From Magnetococcales bacterium (lineage in GTDB: Bacteria; Pseudomonadota; Magnetococcia; Magnetococcales; Magnetaquicoccaceae), in NCBI GenBank assembly GCA_015228895.1, contig JADGCR010000133.1, positions 1-6,231 of the forward strand: a stretch of 6,231 bases of DNA, in the 5' to 3' direction. The notes under the pieces were generated by a model. It saw only the letters and a list, made by a program, of their open reading frames with translations, was not told the origin of the DNA and made no database searches. Each line of letters opens with the position of its first letter. Within the stretch, counting starts at the first letter, position 1. Both the position numbers and the translations under genes were made by a program. Shown piece after piece: positions 1 through 5,840 of this stretch.

Positions 1-743
1 CCTTCGCGGCGGCGGACCCGGCCCTGGGGGTCCTGGACGCCCAGGGATTTCCCGTTTTTCTCAAGGATCAGACCCTGATGAGCTTTCAGGGGAGCGCCCG
101 GCGGTTCCTGATCTCGGGAAACGGGGGGGAGGTGGAGTTCGACGCGGACCCTTCCGGCCAGAAGCGGAGCCGTTTCGTCGTGGGCAAACTGCTGTTGAAT
201 GGCGCGCTTCAGTCCAAATCCCTGCTGCAACCCCGGATCCAGTCGGAGGAGATCCAGGTGACGGGTTGGTGGGGCGATGGGGTGTTGATGCTCAACGGCC
301 AGCGTCTCCCCTTGCAGCCCAAGGAGATCTCCCACTCCCTGGCCCTGGACCCCAGGGACCGCTTTTTCGTGCTTGGAACCTCCTTCAATCTGCGCTTTTA
401 CGCCAAGAACGGCGGCTTGCGCTGGAACGTGGCAACACCGGGACCGGTGTGGGCGGTGAACGTGACCAGCGACAGCCAGTTGATCGTGGCGGCTCTGGGA
501 GATGGCACCATCCGCTGGTATGATGTGATGCGCGGGGATGAGCGCATGGCTCTGTTCATCCACAAAAACCAGAAACAGTGGGCCATCTGGTCTCCCCTGA
601 AGTACTATGCCGCCTCCGACGGAGCGGACACCCTGATCGGCTGGCATATCAACCGGGGCAAGAACCAGTTGGCGGATTTCCATCCGGTCGCCAAATTCCC
701 CCAGTTTCTGCGACCGGATTTTTTCAAGAATTATTTTCCCTGA
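1..743 (+). CDS. WD40/beta-propeller repeat protein, C-terminal part (5' truncated)
   Basis: The reading frame is open from base 3 of the window to the TGA at 741-743, about 246 visible residues, so the start lies upstream. The first in-window ATG (78) has no special claim to be the start. From about base 330 the protein shows WD40-like blades: a hydrophobic strand SHSLALDP, then GPVWAVNVTSDSQLIVAALG followed by DGTIRWYD, the classic end of a WD repeat. The end carries WSPLKYYAASDGADTLIGWH, then NRG, ADFHPVAKF and RPDFF. From family memory, this tail resembles the C-termini of bacterial WD40 proteins, often fused to caspase-like (peptidase C14) domains, which read roughly W-P-x-GYYxAS-x-G-x-x-LIGWHxNRG. 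Whether a peptidase or other domain lies upstream cannot be seen. The role is unknown, probably protein-protein interaction or scaffolding. It ends 15 nt before trpD, so it may be cotranscribed with trpDC, an odd neighbour for tryptophan genes. Confidence 0.8.
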   Translation, partial: FAAADPALGVLDAQGFPVFLKDQTLMSFQGSARRFLISGNGGEVEFDADPSGQKRSRFVVGKLLLNGALQSKSLLQPRIQSEEIQVTGWWGDGVLMLNGQRLPLQPKEISHSLALDPRDRFFVLGTSFNLRFYAKNGGLRWNVATPGPVWAVNVTSDSQLIVAALGDGTIRWYDVMRGDERMALFIHKNQKQWAIWSPLKYYAASDGADTLIGWHINRGKNQLADFHPVAKFPQFLRPDFFKNYFP

Positions 744-758
744 GGGTGGGACCAGCGC

Positions 759-1784
759 ATGAAAATCACAGAAATTCTCTCCAGTCTGCTCCATGGCCGC
801 CATCTCTCCCAGGAGGACGCCCGCTGGATGATGGAACGGATCATGTCCGGGGAGGTCACCGACGCCCAGATCGGCGCCTATTTGACGGCGTTGCGCATGA
901 AGGGGGAGACGGTCTCCGAGATCGCCGGATCCGCCCAGGCCATGCGGGAGAAGGCGTTGCGGGTGCGGGCCGGGGGTATCGTGGTGGACACCTGCGGCAC
1001 GGGGGGTGACGGCATCGGCAGTTTCAACATCTCCACCACGACGGCGTTCATCGTGGCCGCCTGCGGGGTGACGGTGGCCAAACACGGCAACCGTTCCATC
1101 TCCTCGAAAAGCGGCTCCGCGGACGTGCTCCTGGAACTGGGGGTCAAGATCGACATCGAGGCGGAGGTGGTGGAGCGGTGTCTGCAAGAGGCGGGGGTGG
1201 GTTTTCTCTTCGCCCCCCGGCATCACGGGGCCATGCGCCATGCCATGGGGCCCCGCAAGGAGTTGGGATATTACACCATTTTCAATCTGTTGGGACCGTT
1301 GACCAATCCCGCCGGGGCCGCCCGCCAGTTGATCGGGGTATTCGACGCCAAATGGGTGGAACCCATGGCCCGCACCCTGGGTCGTCTGGGTTCGCGCCAC
1401 GCCCTGGTGGTCCATGGTTTCGACGGTCTGGACGAGATTTCCACCACCGGGCCGACCCATGTGGCGGAACTGGAACCGGATGGCGGCGTCAAGACCTATA
1501 CCGTCGAGCCGGAGCAGTTCGGTCTGCCCCGGGCCGAACTCGCCGACCTGCGCGGGGGGGACGCCACCCTCAACGCCGGGATCACCCGACGCATCCTGGA
1601 AGGGGAGCCGGGACCAAGACGGGACATTGCCCTGCTCAACGCGGGAGCCGCCCTGAAGGTGGCGGGGGTGGCCGCCGACATCGGAGCCGGTCTGGCCATG
1701 GCGGCCAAGGCCCTGGACGCGGGCAAGGCTTTGGAACGGCTGCAACAACTGATCGAGATTTCCAATCAGCCGCTGGATTTTTGA
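759..1784 (+). CDS. trpD: Anthranilate phosphoribosyltransferase (TrpD)
   Basis: It transfers the phosphoribosyl group of PRPP to anthranilate, giving N-(5-phosphoribosyl)-anthranilate, in cytoplasmic tryptophan biosynthesis. At 341 aa it has the usual length for a stand-alone TrpD, with no fused glutamine amidotransferase (TrpG) domain. The N-terminal helical domain (about 1-70) is followed by the PRPP-binding loop CGTGGD (79-84), NIST (90-93) and KHGNRSISSKSGSAD (108-122). R166 sits in GPRKELG, and FNLLGPLTNPA (175-185) is the family signature. The acidic pair D225-E226 in DGLDE matches the Mg-binding Asp-Glu of characterised enzymes. The ATG start has a GAGGGTGGG stretch a few bases upstream, just after the preceding stop, and MKITEIL is a typical TrpD N-terminus. 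trpC follows after 17 nt, so the two are almost certainly cotranscribed. No leader peptide or attenuator fits the 15-nt gap upstream. All key residues appear intact. Confidence 0.97.
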   Translation: MKITEILSSLLHGRHLSQEDARWMMERIMSGEVTDAQIGAYLTALRMKGETVSEIAGSAQAMREKALRVRAGGIVVDTCGTGGDGIGSFNISTTTAFIVAACGVTVAKHGNRSISSKSGSADVLLELGVKIDIEAEVVERCLQEAGVGFLFAPRHHGAMRHAMGPRKELGYYTIFNLLGPLTNPAGAARQLIGVFDAKWVEPMARTLGRLGSRHALVVHGFDGLDEISTTGPTHVAELEPDGGVKTYTVEPEQFGLPRAELADLRGGDATLNAGITRRILEGEPGPRRDIALLNAGAALKVAGVAADIGAGLAMAAKALDAGKALERLQQLIEISNQPLDF

Positions 1785-1801
1785 GGCAACGGGGTCGGCA
1801 C

Positions 1802-2617
1802 ATGTCAAACACCATTCTGGACCGGATCATGGCGCGCAAGCGGGAGGAGGTGGCCAGCGCCCGCCGCCGTCTCTCCGAGTCCCGCCTGTTGCAGGAGTGC
1901 GCCGGGCTGGCCCCGCCACGAGGATTCGCGGCGGCCTTGCTGCAAAAGACCCGGGCCGGAGAACCGGCGGTGATCGCCGAGGTCAAGCTGGCCTCCCCTT
2001 CCAGGGGACGGATTTTCCCGGCGGGGCTCCCCTTTGACCCGGCGGCCATCGCCGAGGGGTACGCCCAACACGGCGCGACCTGCATCTCGTGTCTGACGGA
2101 TCGGGATTTTTTCCAGGGGGACGGGGCGTATGTGGAACGGATTCGCGACCGGACGACCCTGCCGGTGCTGCGCAAGGATTTCCTCTCGGACCCCTATCAG
2201 GTTGCCGAGTCCCGCTTTTTGCAGGCAGACGCGATTCTGCTCATCATGGCGGTGCTGGAGGTGGCGCAGGCGCGGGAACTGGAAGCCGCCGCCCTGGAGT
2301 TGGGCATGGATGTGCTGGTGGAGGTCCATGACGAAGCGGAACTGGAAGCGGCCCACGAATTGAAAACCCCGCTGATGGGAATCAACAACCGGGATCTGAA
2401 ACGTTTCATCACCGACCTTGGCACCACTTTCCGGCTGGCCAAACGGGTGGAACAGGGGCGCGTGGTGGTGGCGGAGAGCGGCATCCGCTCCGCCGAGGAC
2501 GTGCGCGCCCTGATGGATCACCAGGTCCACGCCCTGCTGATCGGCGAGTCCTTCATGAAGGAGGCCGATCCGGGGGCGGCTTTGGGAAGCCTGTTGAAAA
2601 AAGTGGCCACCCCCTGA
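1802..2617 (+). CDS. trpC: Indole-3-glycerol phosphate synthase (TrpC)
   Basis: It converts 1-(2-carboxyphenylamino)-1-deoxyribulose 5-phosphate to indole-3-glycerol phosphate, the step before tryptophan synthase. At 271 aa it is a monofunctional TIM-barrel enzyme, with no fused TrpF domain. The catalytic residues line up with the Sulfolobus enzyme: E60 and K62 in AEVKLASPSRG, K125 in LPVLRKDF, E174 in VEVHDEAEL, N195 in INNRDL, and E225-S226 in AESGIRS. The phosphate-binding end LLIGESFM (246-253) is present. The frame stays open far upstream inside trpD, but the start at 1802 is chosen because MSNTILDRIMARKREEV is the standard IGPS N-terminus and follows the trpD stop by 17 nt. The ribosome binding site is weak (AACGGGG), which suggests reinitiation behind trpD. 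The order trpD-trpC is typical of many proteobacteria. No convincing terminator follows the stop codon. Confidence 0.97.
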   Translation: MSNTILDRIMARKREEVASARRRLSESRLLQECAGLAPPRGFAAALLQKTRAGEPAVIAEVKLASPSRGRIFPAGLPFDPAAIAEGYAQHGATCISCLTDRDFFQGDGAYVERIRDRTTLPVLRKDFLSDPYQVAESRFLQADAILLIMAVLEVAQARELEAAALELGMDVLVEVHDEAELEAAHELKTPLMGINNRDLKRFITDLGTTFRLAKRVEQGRVVVAESGIRSAEDVRALMDHQVHALLIGESFMKEADPGAALGSLLKKVATP

Positions 2618-2626
2618 AAAAATCAT

Positions 2627-2654
2627 TCAACTCCCTGACAGGGTTTGCCGATAA
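2627..2654 (+). promoter_or_regulatory. Candidate sigma-28 (FliA-type) promoter
   Basis: The 79-bp gap after trpC contains an exact GCCGATAA (2647-2654), the consensus -10 element of the flagellar sigma factor sigma-28. A degenerate -35-like element, TCAACTCC (2627-2634), lies 12 nt upstream and matches TAAAGTTT at 4 of 8 positions; its TCAA start resembles the Pseudomonas-type version. The usual spacer is about 11 nt, so this is one longer. Transcription would begin around 2662, giving a leader of roughly 35 nt that includes the AGAGGAG ribosome binding site. The exact -10 and the correct placement support the call. The weak -35 and the lack of any flagellar gene in view limit it. Confidence 0.5.
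2633..2643. repeat. Short palindrome CCCTG-A-CAGGG inside the promoter spacer
   Basis: A perfect 5-bp inverted repeat around a single A sits between the candidate -35 and -10 elements. It could be a small operator half-site pair, or chance in GC-rich DNA. It is too short to form a stable hairpin and has no downstream T-run, so it is not a trpC terminator. No regulator can be assigned. Confidence 0.25.
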
Positions 2655-2680
2655 GCAAAACATAGGAGTGGAAGCTTTTG

Positions 2681-2687
2681 AGAGGAG
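2681..2687 (+). promoter_or_regulatory. Strong ribosome binding site AGAGGAG for the 159-aa protein
   Basis: AGAGGAG is a near-consensus Shine-Dalgarno sequence ending 9 nt before the ATG at 2697. It is the clearest ribosome binding site in the window and fixes the start of the downstream unknown gene. Confidence 0.8.
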
Positions 2688-2696
2688 TACCATCTC

Positions 2697-3176
2697 ATGA
2701 TCAACGCACTGCACAACAGATCCCTGCACGAACCCTCCAGCGCCCATCAGACTCAAGCCAACCCGCGTGGCGGGGTGACGGCGACGCGCACCGACAACGG
2801 GCGGCGTCCGGAACCCAACGCCATCCAGTCCCCCACCCCCGAAGAGGTCTCCCCGGTCCCGCAGCGGGAAAACACGGGCGGTGCCGCCAGCGCGCCCGTC
2901 CACCCGGACGAGGTGGCCTACGACTCCCTGGTGAGCCGGGTGGAAAAGGCCCGCGAGGCGGCGGAAGAGAGCGCGGAAGAGAAAATGATCTCCGCCGCCT
3001 CCCCGACGGAACCCGTCACCCAAACCGAACCTCTGGCAATGGAAGTGGAAAAAGGGGTCCGTCTCGCCCGTACCGCCCACCAGGTGGTGGCCAGTTACCT
3101 GCTGACCTTCCAGGACGACTCCCTGTCCGCCGATCTGTCTCAAGGGCGTTCCAACAAGGTGAATGTGCGGGCATAG
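2697..3176 (+). CDS. Hypothetical 159-aa protein, disordered N-terminus with a conserved-looking C-terminal helix
   Basis: I do not recognise this family. The protein is soluble, with no signal peptide, membrane segment or cysteine. Residues 1-70 are rich in Pro, Ser, Thr, Asn, Gln, Gly and His and look disordered. Residues about 70-100 (DEVAYDSLVSRVEKAREAAE onward) form a charged, Ala/Glu-rich probable helix or short coiled coil. A second Pro/Thr linker follows, then a C-terminal amphipathic segment, about 115-145 (VEKGVRLARTAHQVVASYLL then TFQDDSLSADLS), the likeliest folded or partner-binding part. Coding status is supported by the strong ribosome binding site, GC-rich third codon positions and an ordered leader. 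The candidate sigma-28 promoter upstream suggests, by inference only, a motility, chemotaxis or late-flagellar role. It does not look like FlgM. Its last 37 bp overlap the 3' end of queG on the other strand, so the two genes converge with no room for a terminator between them. Confidence 0.75.
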   Translation: MINALHNRSLHEPSSAHQTQANPRGGVTATRTDNGRRPEPNAIQSPTPEEVSPVPQRENTGGAASAPVHPDEVAYDSLVSRVEKAREAAEESAEEKMISAASPTEPVTQTEPLAMEVEKGVRLARTAHQVVASYLLTFQDDSLSADLSQGRSNKVNVRA

Positions 3177-4297
3177 GCCAGACGGATCTCGTCCAACACC
3201 ATCCCGTCCCGCTCTTCCCTGGCGCGGCTTTGCAGCGTTCCGGCGGCAAACGTCCGGACGCCAGGGTCGCGCGCCGCCAGATTGCCCAATCCCCAGGCCG
3301 CGTGACTCCGCACCAGAGGCGCCTCATGACACAGCAGTCGGGCCAGGGGGGCGGACGCCGCCCGGCTCTCCCCGTTGCCCAACGCCACGGCCACATTGCG
3401 CAACAAACGGATCACCCCCAGCCTTTTGACCGGGGTGCCGGCAAAAAGCGTGGCGAAACCATCCCCGTCCAGAGTGGACCACTCCGCCAGATTCAGGACG
3501 GAGAGAGCCTCTCGTGGCCAAAAGGCCGCCTCCCCGGTGACCGGGGCGAAACGGTTCCAGGGGCAGGCCGCGACGCAGGCGTCGCAGCCGAAGACCCGGT
3601 TTCCCATGGCCTCCCGGTAGGCCATGGGAATGGCGCCCTTGCTCTCCACCGTGAAAAAAGCCAGACAACGGGAGGCGTCCATCCGGTAGGGGGTGTTCAG
3701 GGCGTCGGTGGGACAGGCGCGCAAACAGCGGTCGCAACGGGCGCAATGGTCGTCGGACGGCGGGTCCGGGGGGAGCGGCAGGGCGATGAAGAGTTCCGCC
3801 AACAGCAACCAGCAGCCGAAACGGCGGGAGACCAGCAGGGCGTTTTTCCCTTGCCAACCCACCCCGGAAGAGGCGGCCAAGGGTTTTTCCAACACGGGAG
3901 CCGTATCCACGCACACCCGACTGGCCACCGGCCTCCCCACTTTTTCCGCCAGCCAGCAACCGAGTTCTTGCACCCTCTTTTTCAATAGCGCATGATAATC
4001 CGCATGGCAGGCGTAAGCGGCGATGCCATCGGGTCGCACCGGGGGACGGTGGTTGACGCCCAGAACCAGGATCACCCCCACCCCGGCAAGCACCGTGGCG
4101 GGATCGATCCGACGTTCGGGATGACGGGCGATCCACCCCATCTCCCCGTGACACCCCTGGGCGAGCCAGGTGTGCAGGTGCTCCCCATGGGGGGGCGGCA
4201 CGGGAGGCGCGAAGCCCGCCGCGTCAAATCCCATGGCCAACGCCTGGGCGCGCAACGCCTCTTTCAGTTCTTCCCAAGGATTGATCAACTTTTTCAT
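3140..4297 (-). CDS. queG: Epoxyqueuosine reductase (QueG), cobalamin and iron-sulfur dependent
   Basis: It catalyses the last step of queuosine synthesis, reducing epoxyqueuosine to queuosine at the wobble base of GUN-anticodon tRNAs in the cytoplasm. At 385 aa it is the long form, with a C-terminal HEAT-like tail. The N-terminal cobalamin-binding region includes ADYHALLKKRVQEL (99-112). The presumed catalytic Asp is D131 in VDTAPVLEKPLA, followed by GVGWQGKN (145-152). Eight cysteines for two [4Fe-4S] clusters are C185, C188, C191, C195, C211, C238, C241 and C245, ending in the signature CPWNRFAP. LRNVAVALGN (299-308) and the helical tail (about 315-375) match the HEAT-like part. The ATG at 4297-4295 is used because the N-terminus fits the family, but no Shine-Dalgarno is visible: the upstream bases are an A8 run and CCG. 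It diverges from nadA across 26 bp and converges with the unknown gene downstream. Confidence 0.96.
   Translation of the reverse strand: MKKLINPWEELKEALRAQALAMGFDAAGFAPPVPPPHGEHLHTWLAQGCHGEMGWIARHPERRIDPATVLAGVGVILVLGVNHRPPVRPDGIAAYACHADYHALLKKRVQELGCWLAEKVGRPVASRVCVDTAPVLEKPLAASSGVGWQGKNALLVSRRFGCWLLLAELFIALPLPPDPPSDDHCARCDRCLRACPTDALNTPYRMDASRCLAFFTVESKGAIPMAYREAMGNRVFGCDACVAACPWNRFAPVTGEAAFWPREALSVLNLAEWSTLDGDGFATLFAGTPVKRLGVIRLLRNVAVALGNGESRAASAPLARLLCHEAPLVRSHAAWGLGNLAARDPGVRTFAAGTLQSRAREERDGMVLDEIRLAYARTFTLLERP
3601..3630. repeat. Perfect 12-bp inverted repeat with 6-nt loop inside queG
   Basis: The arm TTCCCATGGCCT (3601-3612) is followed by the loop CCCGGT (3613-3618) and its exact reverse complement (3619-3630). 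In queG it encodes the stretch IPMAYREAMGN, just before the second cysteine cluster. Either RNA strand could fold into a strong hairpin. No T-run follows on either strand, so it is not an intrinsic terminator. It may be partly forced by the near-symmetric codons of P-M-A and E-A-M-G. Confidence 0.85.
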
Positions 4298-4323
4298 CGG
4301 TTTTTTTTGAAGGTAATGAGGCC
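4298..4323. promoter_or_regulatory. 26-bp divergent queG/nadA start region
   Basis: Only 26 bp separate the two start codons. The gap holds an eight-T run (4301-4308 on +) and GAAGG (4309-4313), the probable nadA ribosome binding site. There is no room for two complete promoters, so at least one, and probably both, must lie inside the opposing gene's coding sequence. I see no recognisable -10/-35 pair or operator in it. Confidence 0.6.
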
Positions 4324-5406
4324 ATGATCCCCCTGGAACCCTATTATGAACTCACCGATATGGATTTGGACACCCGAATTCGCGTGGCCAAGGAACGTTT
4401 GGGGAGCCAATGCGTCATTCTGGGTCATCACTATCAACGGGAGGAGGTGTACAAATTCGCCGATCTGACCGGCGACTCCCTGAAACTCTCCCGTTTGGCC
4501 TCGGCGCGCACGGATGCCCGCTACATCGTGTTTTGCGGCGTCCACTTCATGGCCGAGGTGGCGGATATCCTGTCAAGCTCCGGGCAGACCGTGCTCCTGC
4601 CGGACCTGGCGGCCGGCTGCTCCATGGCCGACATGGCGGATCTGCCCCGGGTGCAAAGCGCCTGGCACAGCCTTGGCACCCTGATGGAGGTGGAACGTCT
4701 GGTCACCCCCATCACCTACGTCAACTCCATGGCCGATCTCAAAGGTTTTTGCGGAGAGCATGCGGGGGTGGTCTGCACCTCGTCCAACGCGGGAAAAATC
4801 CTGCAATGGGCCTTTTCCAAACGGGAGAAGGTGCTGTTTTTCCCGGATCAGCACCTGGGCCGCATCAGCGCCCATACCCTGGGGATCCCCCTGGGGGAGA
4901 TGGTGGTCTGGAACCCGGAAAAACCCTTTGGGGGCAACGACCCGGAGGCGTTGCGACGGGCCAGGGTGATTCTCTGGGACGGCTATTGTTCGGTGCATCA
5001 AATGTTCCAACCCGCGCATGTGGAACGCTTTCGCGCCCGGATTCCAGGGATTCAGGTGATCGTCCACCCCGAATGCAGCTTCGAGGTGTGTCGCATGGCC
5101 GATCATCGCGGCTCCACCGAACTGATCCAGAAAACCGTGCGGGAGGCCCCCTCCGGTTCCCAATGGGCCATCGGCACGGAACTGAATCTGGTCAACCGCC
5201 TCAAGCACGAAATGCCGGACAAGGGGATTCATTTTCTCTGTCCGACCATCTGCATGTGTTCCACCATGTTCCGCATCGACGCCCAGCACCTGTGCTGGAC
5301 ATTGGAGAATCTGGTGGCGGGCACGGCGGTGAATGTCATCTCGGTCCCGGCGGAGGTGGCCCGCTCCGCCAAAAAGGCTCTGGACCAGATGCTGGAGATC
5401 CCCTGA
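4324..5406 (+). CDS. nadA: Quinolinate synthase (NadA)
   Basis: It condenses iminoaspartate with dihydroxyacetone phosphate to quinolinate, the [4Fe-4S]-dependent step of de novo NAD synthesis, in the cytoplasm. At 360 aa it is the long form. The three-fold domain architecture shows GHHYQREEVYKFADLTGDSL (34-53), then FCGVHFMAE (70-78) and LAAGCSMADMA (95-105). TYVNSMADLK (131-140) and CTSSNAGKIL (151-160) follow, then PDQHLGR (174-180), GYCSVH (220-225) and HPECSFEVC (248-256), with catalytic E250. Spacing against characterised enzymes assigns the cluster ligands to C99, C222 and C310 or C312 (PTICMCSTM). The N-terminus MIPLEPYYEL with GAAGG-like sequence upstream supports this start. The partner L-aspartate oxidase (nadB) is not in the window. 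The stop codon overlaps the start of the next gene by one base, so expression of the HD gene is coupled to it. Confidence 0.97.
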   Translation: MIPLEPYYELTDMDLDTRIRVAKERLGSQCVILGHHYQREEVYKFADLTGDSLKLSRLASARTDARYIVFCGVHFMAEVADILSSSGQTVLLPDLAAGCSMADMADLPRVQSAWHSLGTLMEVERLVTPITYVNSMADLKGFCGEHAGVVCTSSNAGKILQWAFSKREKVLFFPDQHLGRISAHTLGIPLGEMVVWNPEKPFGGNDPEALRRARVILWDGYCSVHQMFQPAHVERFRARIPGIQVIVHPECSFEVCRMADHRGSTELIQKTVREAPSGSQWAIGTELNLVNRLKHEMPDKGIHFLCPTICMCSTMFRIDAQHLCWTLENLVAGTAVNVISVPAEVARSAKKALDQMLEIP

Positions 5407-5840
5407 TGGCCACCCTGGAAAAAGCCATCGCCGTGGCGGTCCAGGCCCATCAGGGGCAGGTGGACAAATCCGGCGTGCCCTACATTCTGCACCCCTTGCG
5501 CCTGATGCTGCGTCTGGAGCAGGACGAGGAGCGCATCATCGCCGTCCTGCACGACGTGGTGGAAGACACCCCCGTCACCTTCGCGGAGTTGGAACGGATG
5601 GGATTCTCCCCGGCGGTCATGGAGACGCTGGACCGCCTCACCCATCGCAAGGAGGAGTCTTACGATGCGTATCTGCAAAAGATCCTCCCCCACCCCGTCG
5701 CCCGCAAGATCAAGATGCTGGATCTGGAGGACAACATGGACATCCGGCGACTGGACCATCAGTGCATGGACTCGGACTGGGCGCGGCTGAAGAAATACCG
5801 TTCCGCCTGGGCCTTGTTGCAGGGTCTGCCCTCGGCATGA
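5406..5840 (+). CDS. Stand-alone RelA/SpoT-type HD-domain hydrolase (putative (p)ppGpp or nucleotide phosphohydrolase)
   Basis: This 144-aa protein is essentially only the HD hydrolase fold seen in RelA/SpoT proteins, with no synthetase, TGS or ACT domain. It begins with AIAVAVQAHQGQVDKSG, then PYILHP carrying H29. The metal pair is H49-D50 in VLHDVVEDTP, with the adjacent E53-D54 motif used by ppGpp hydrolases. D106 and N110 in KMLDLEDNMD complete the expected site. Its substrate is inferred: the Mn-dependent 3'-pyrophosphohydrolase activity of MESH1-type enzymes is the closest known role, but small members of this group are largely uncharacterised. The frame is open far upstream inside nadA; the start at 5406 is chosen because it overlaps the nadA stop (TGATG), has GGAG 8 nt upstream, and begins exactly at the domain. 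It overlaps the next gene by ATGA. Confidence 0.85.
   Translation: MATLEKAIAVAVQAHQGQVDKSGVPYILHPLRLMLRLEQDEERIIAVLHDVVEDTPVTFAELERMGFSPAVMETLDRLTHRKEESYDAYLQKILPHPVARKIKMLDLEDNMDIRRLDHQCMDSDWARLKKYRSAWALLQGLPSA

Noticed and set aside
435..450. 7-bp inverted repeat ACACCGG-GA-CCGGTGT in the WD40 gene
   Set aside because: It is short, lies within coding sequence, and has a 2-nt loop too tight for a good hairpin. This is expected by chance in GC-rich DNA.
1178..1801. N-terminal extension of the trpC frame inside trpD
   Set aside because: The extension is low-complexity shadow translation of trpD. The TrpC family N-terminus starts at 1802.
1805..2626. 273-aa open frame on the minus strand over trpC
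   Set aside because: It is exactly antisense to a clear trpC, is His/Gln/Gly-rich without a domain, and has no supporting ribosome site.
2618..2696. trpC terminator in the gap
   Set aside because: There is no stem-loop followed by T residues. The only palindrome is 5 bp with a 1-nt centre.
2678..3988. 436-aa open frame on the + strand
   Set aside because: It lies over the unknown gene and antisense to queG. Its Arg/Gly/Pro-rich translation resembles no protein and is a GC-rich shadow frame.
4301..4308. Eight-T run as a possible terminator
   Set aside because: No GC-rich hairpin precedes it on the + strand, and it lies between two divergent starts where no transcript should end.
4410..5405. 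N-terminal extension of the small HD gene inside nadA
   Set aside because: It is an out-of-frame reading of nadA. The domain begins at the ATG overlapping the nadA stop.
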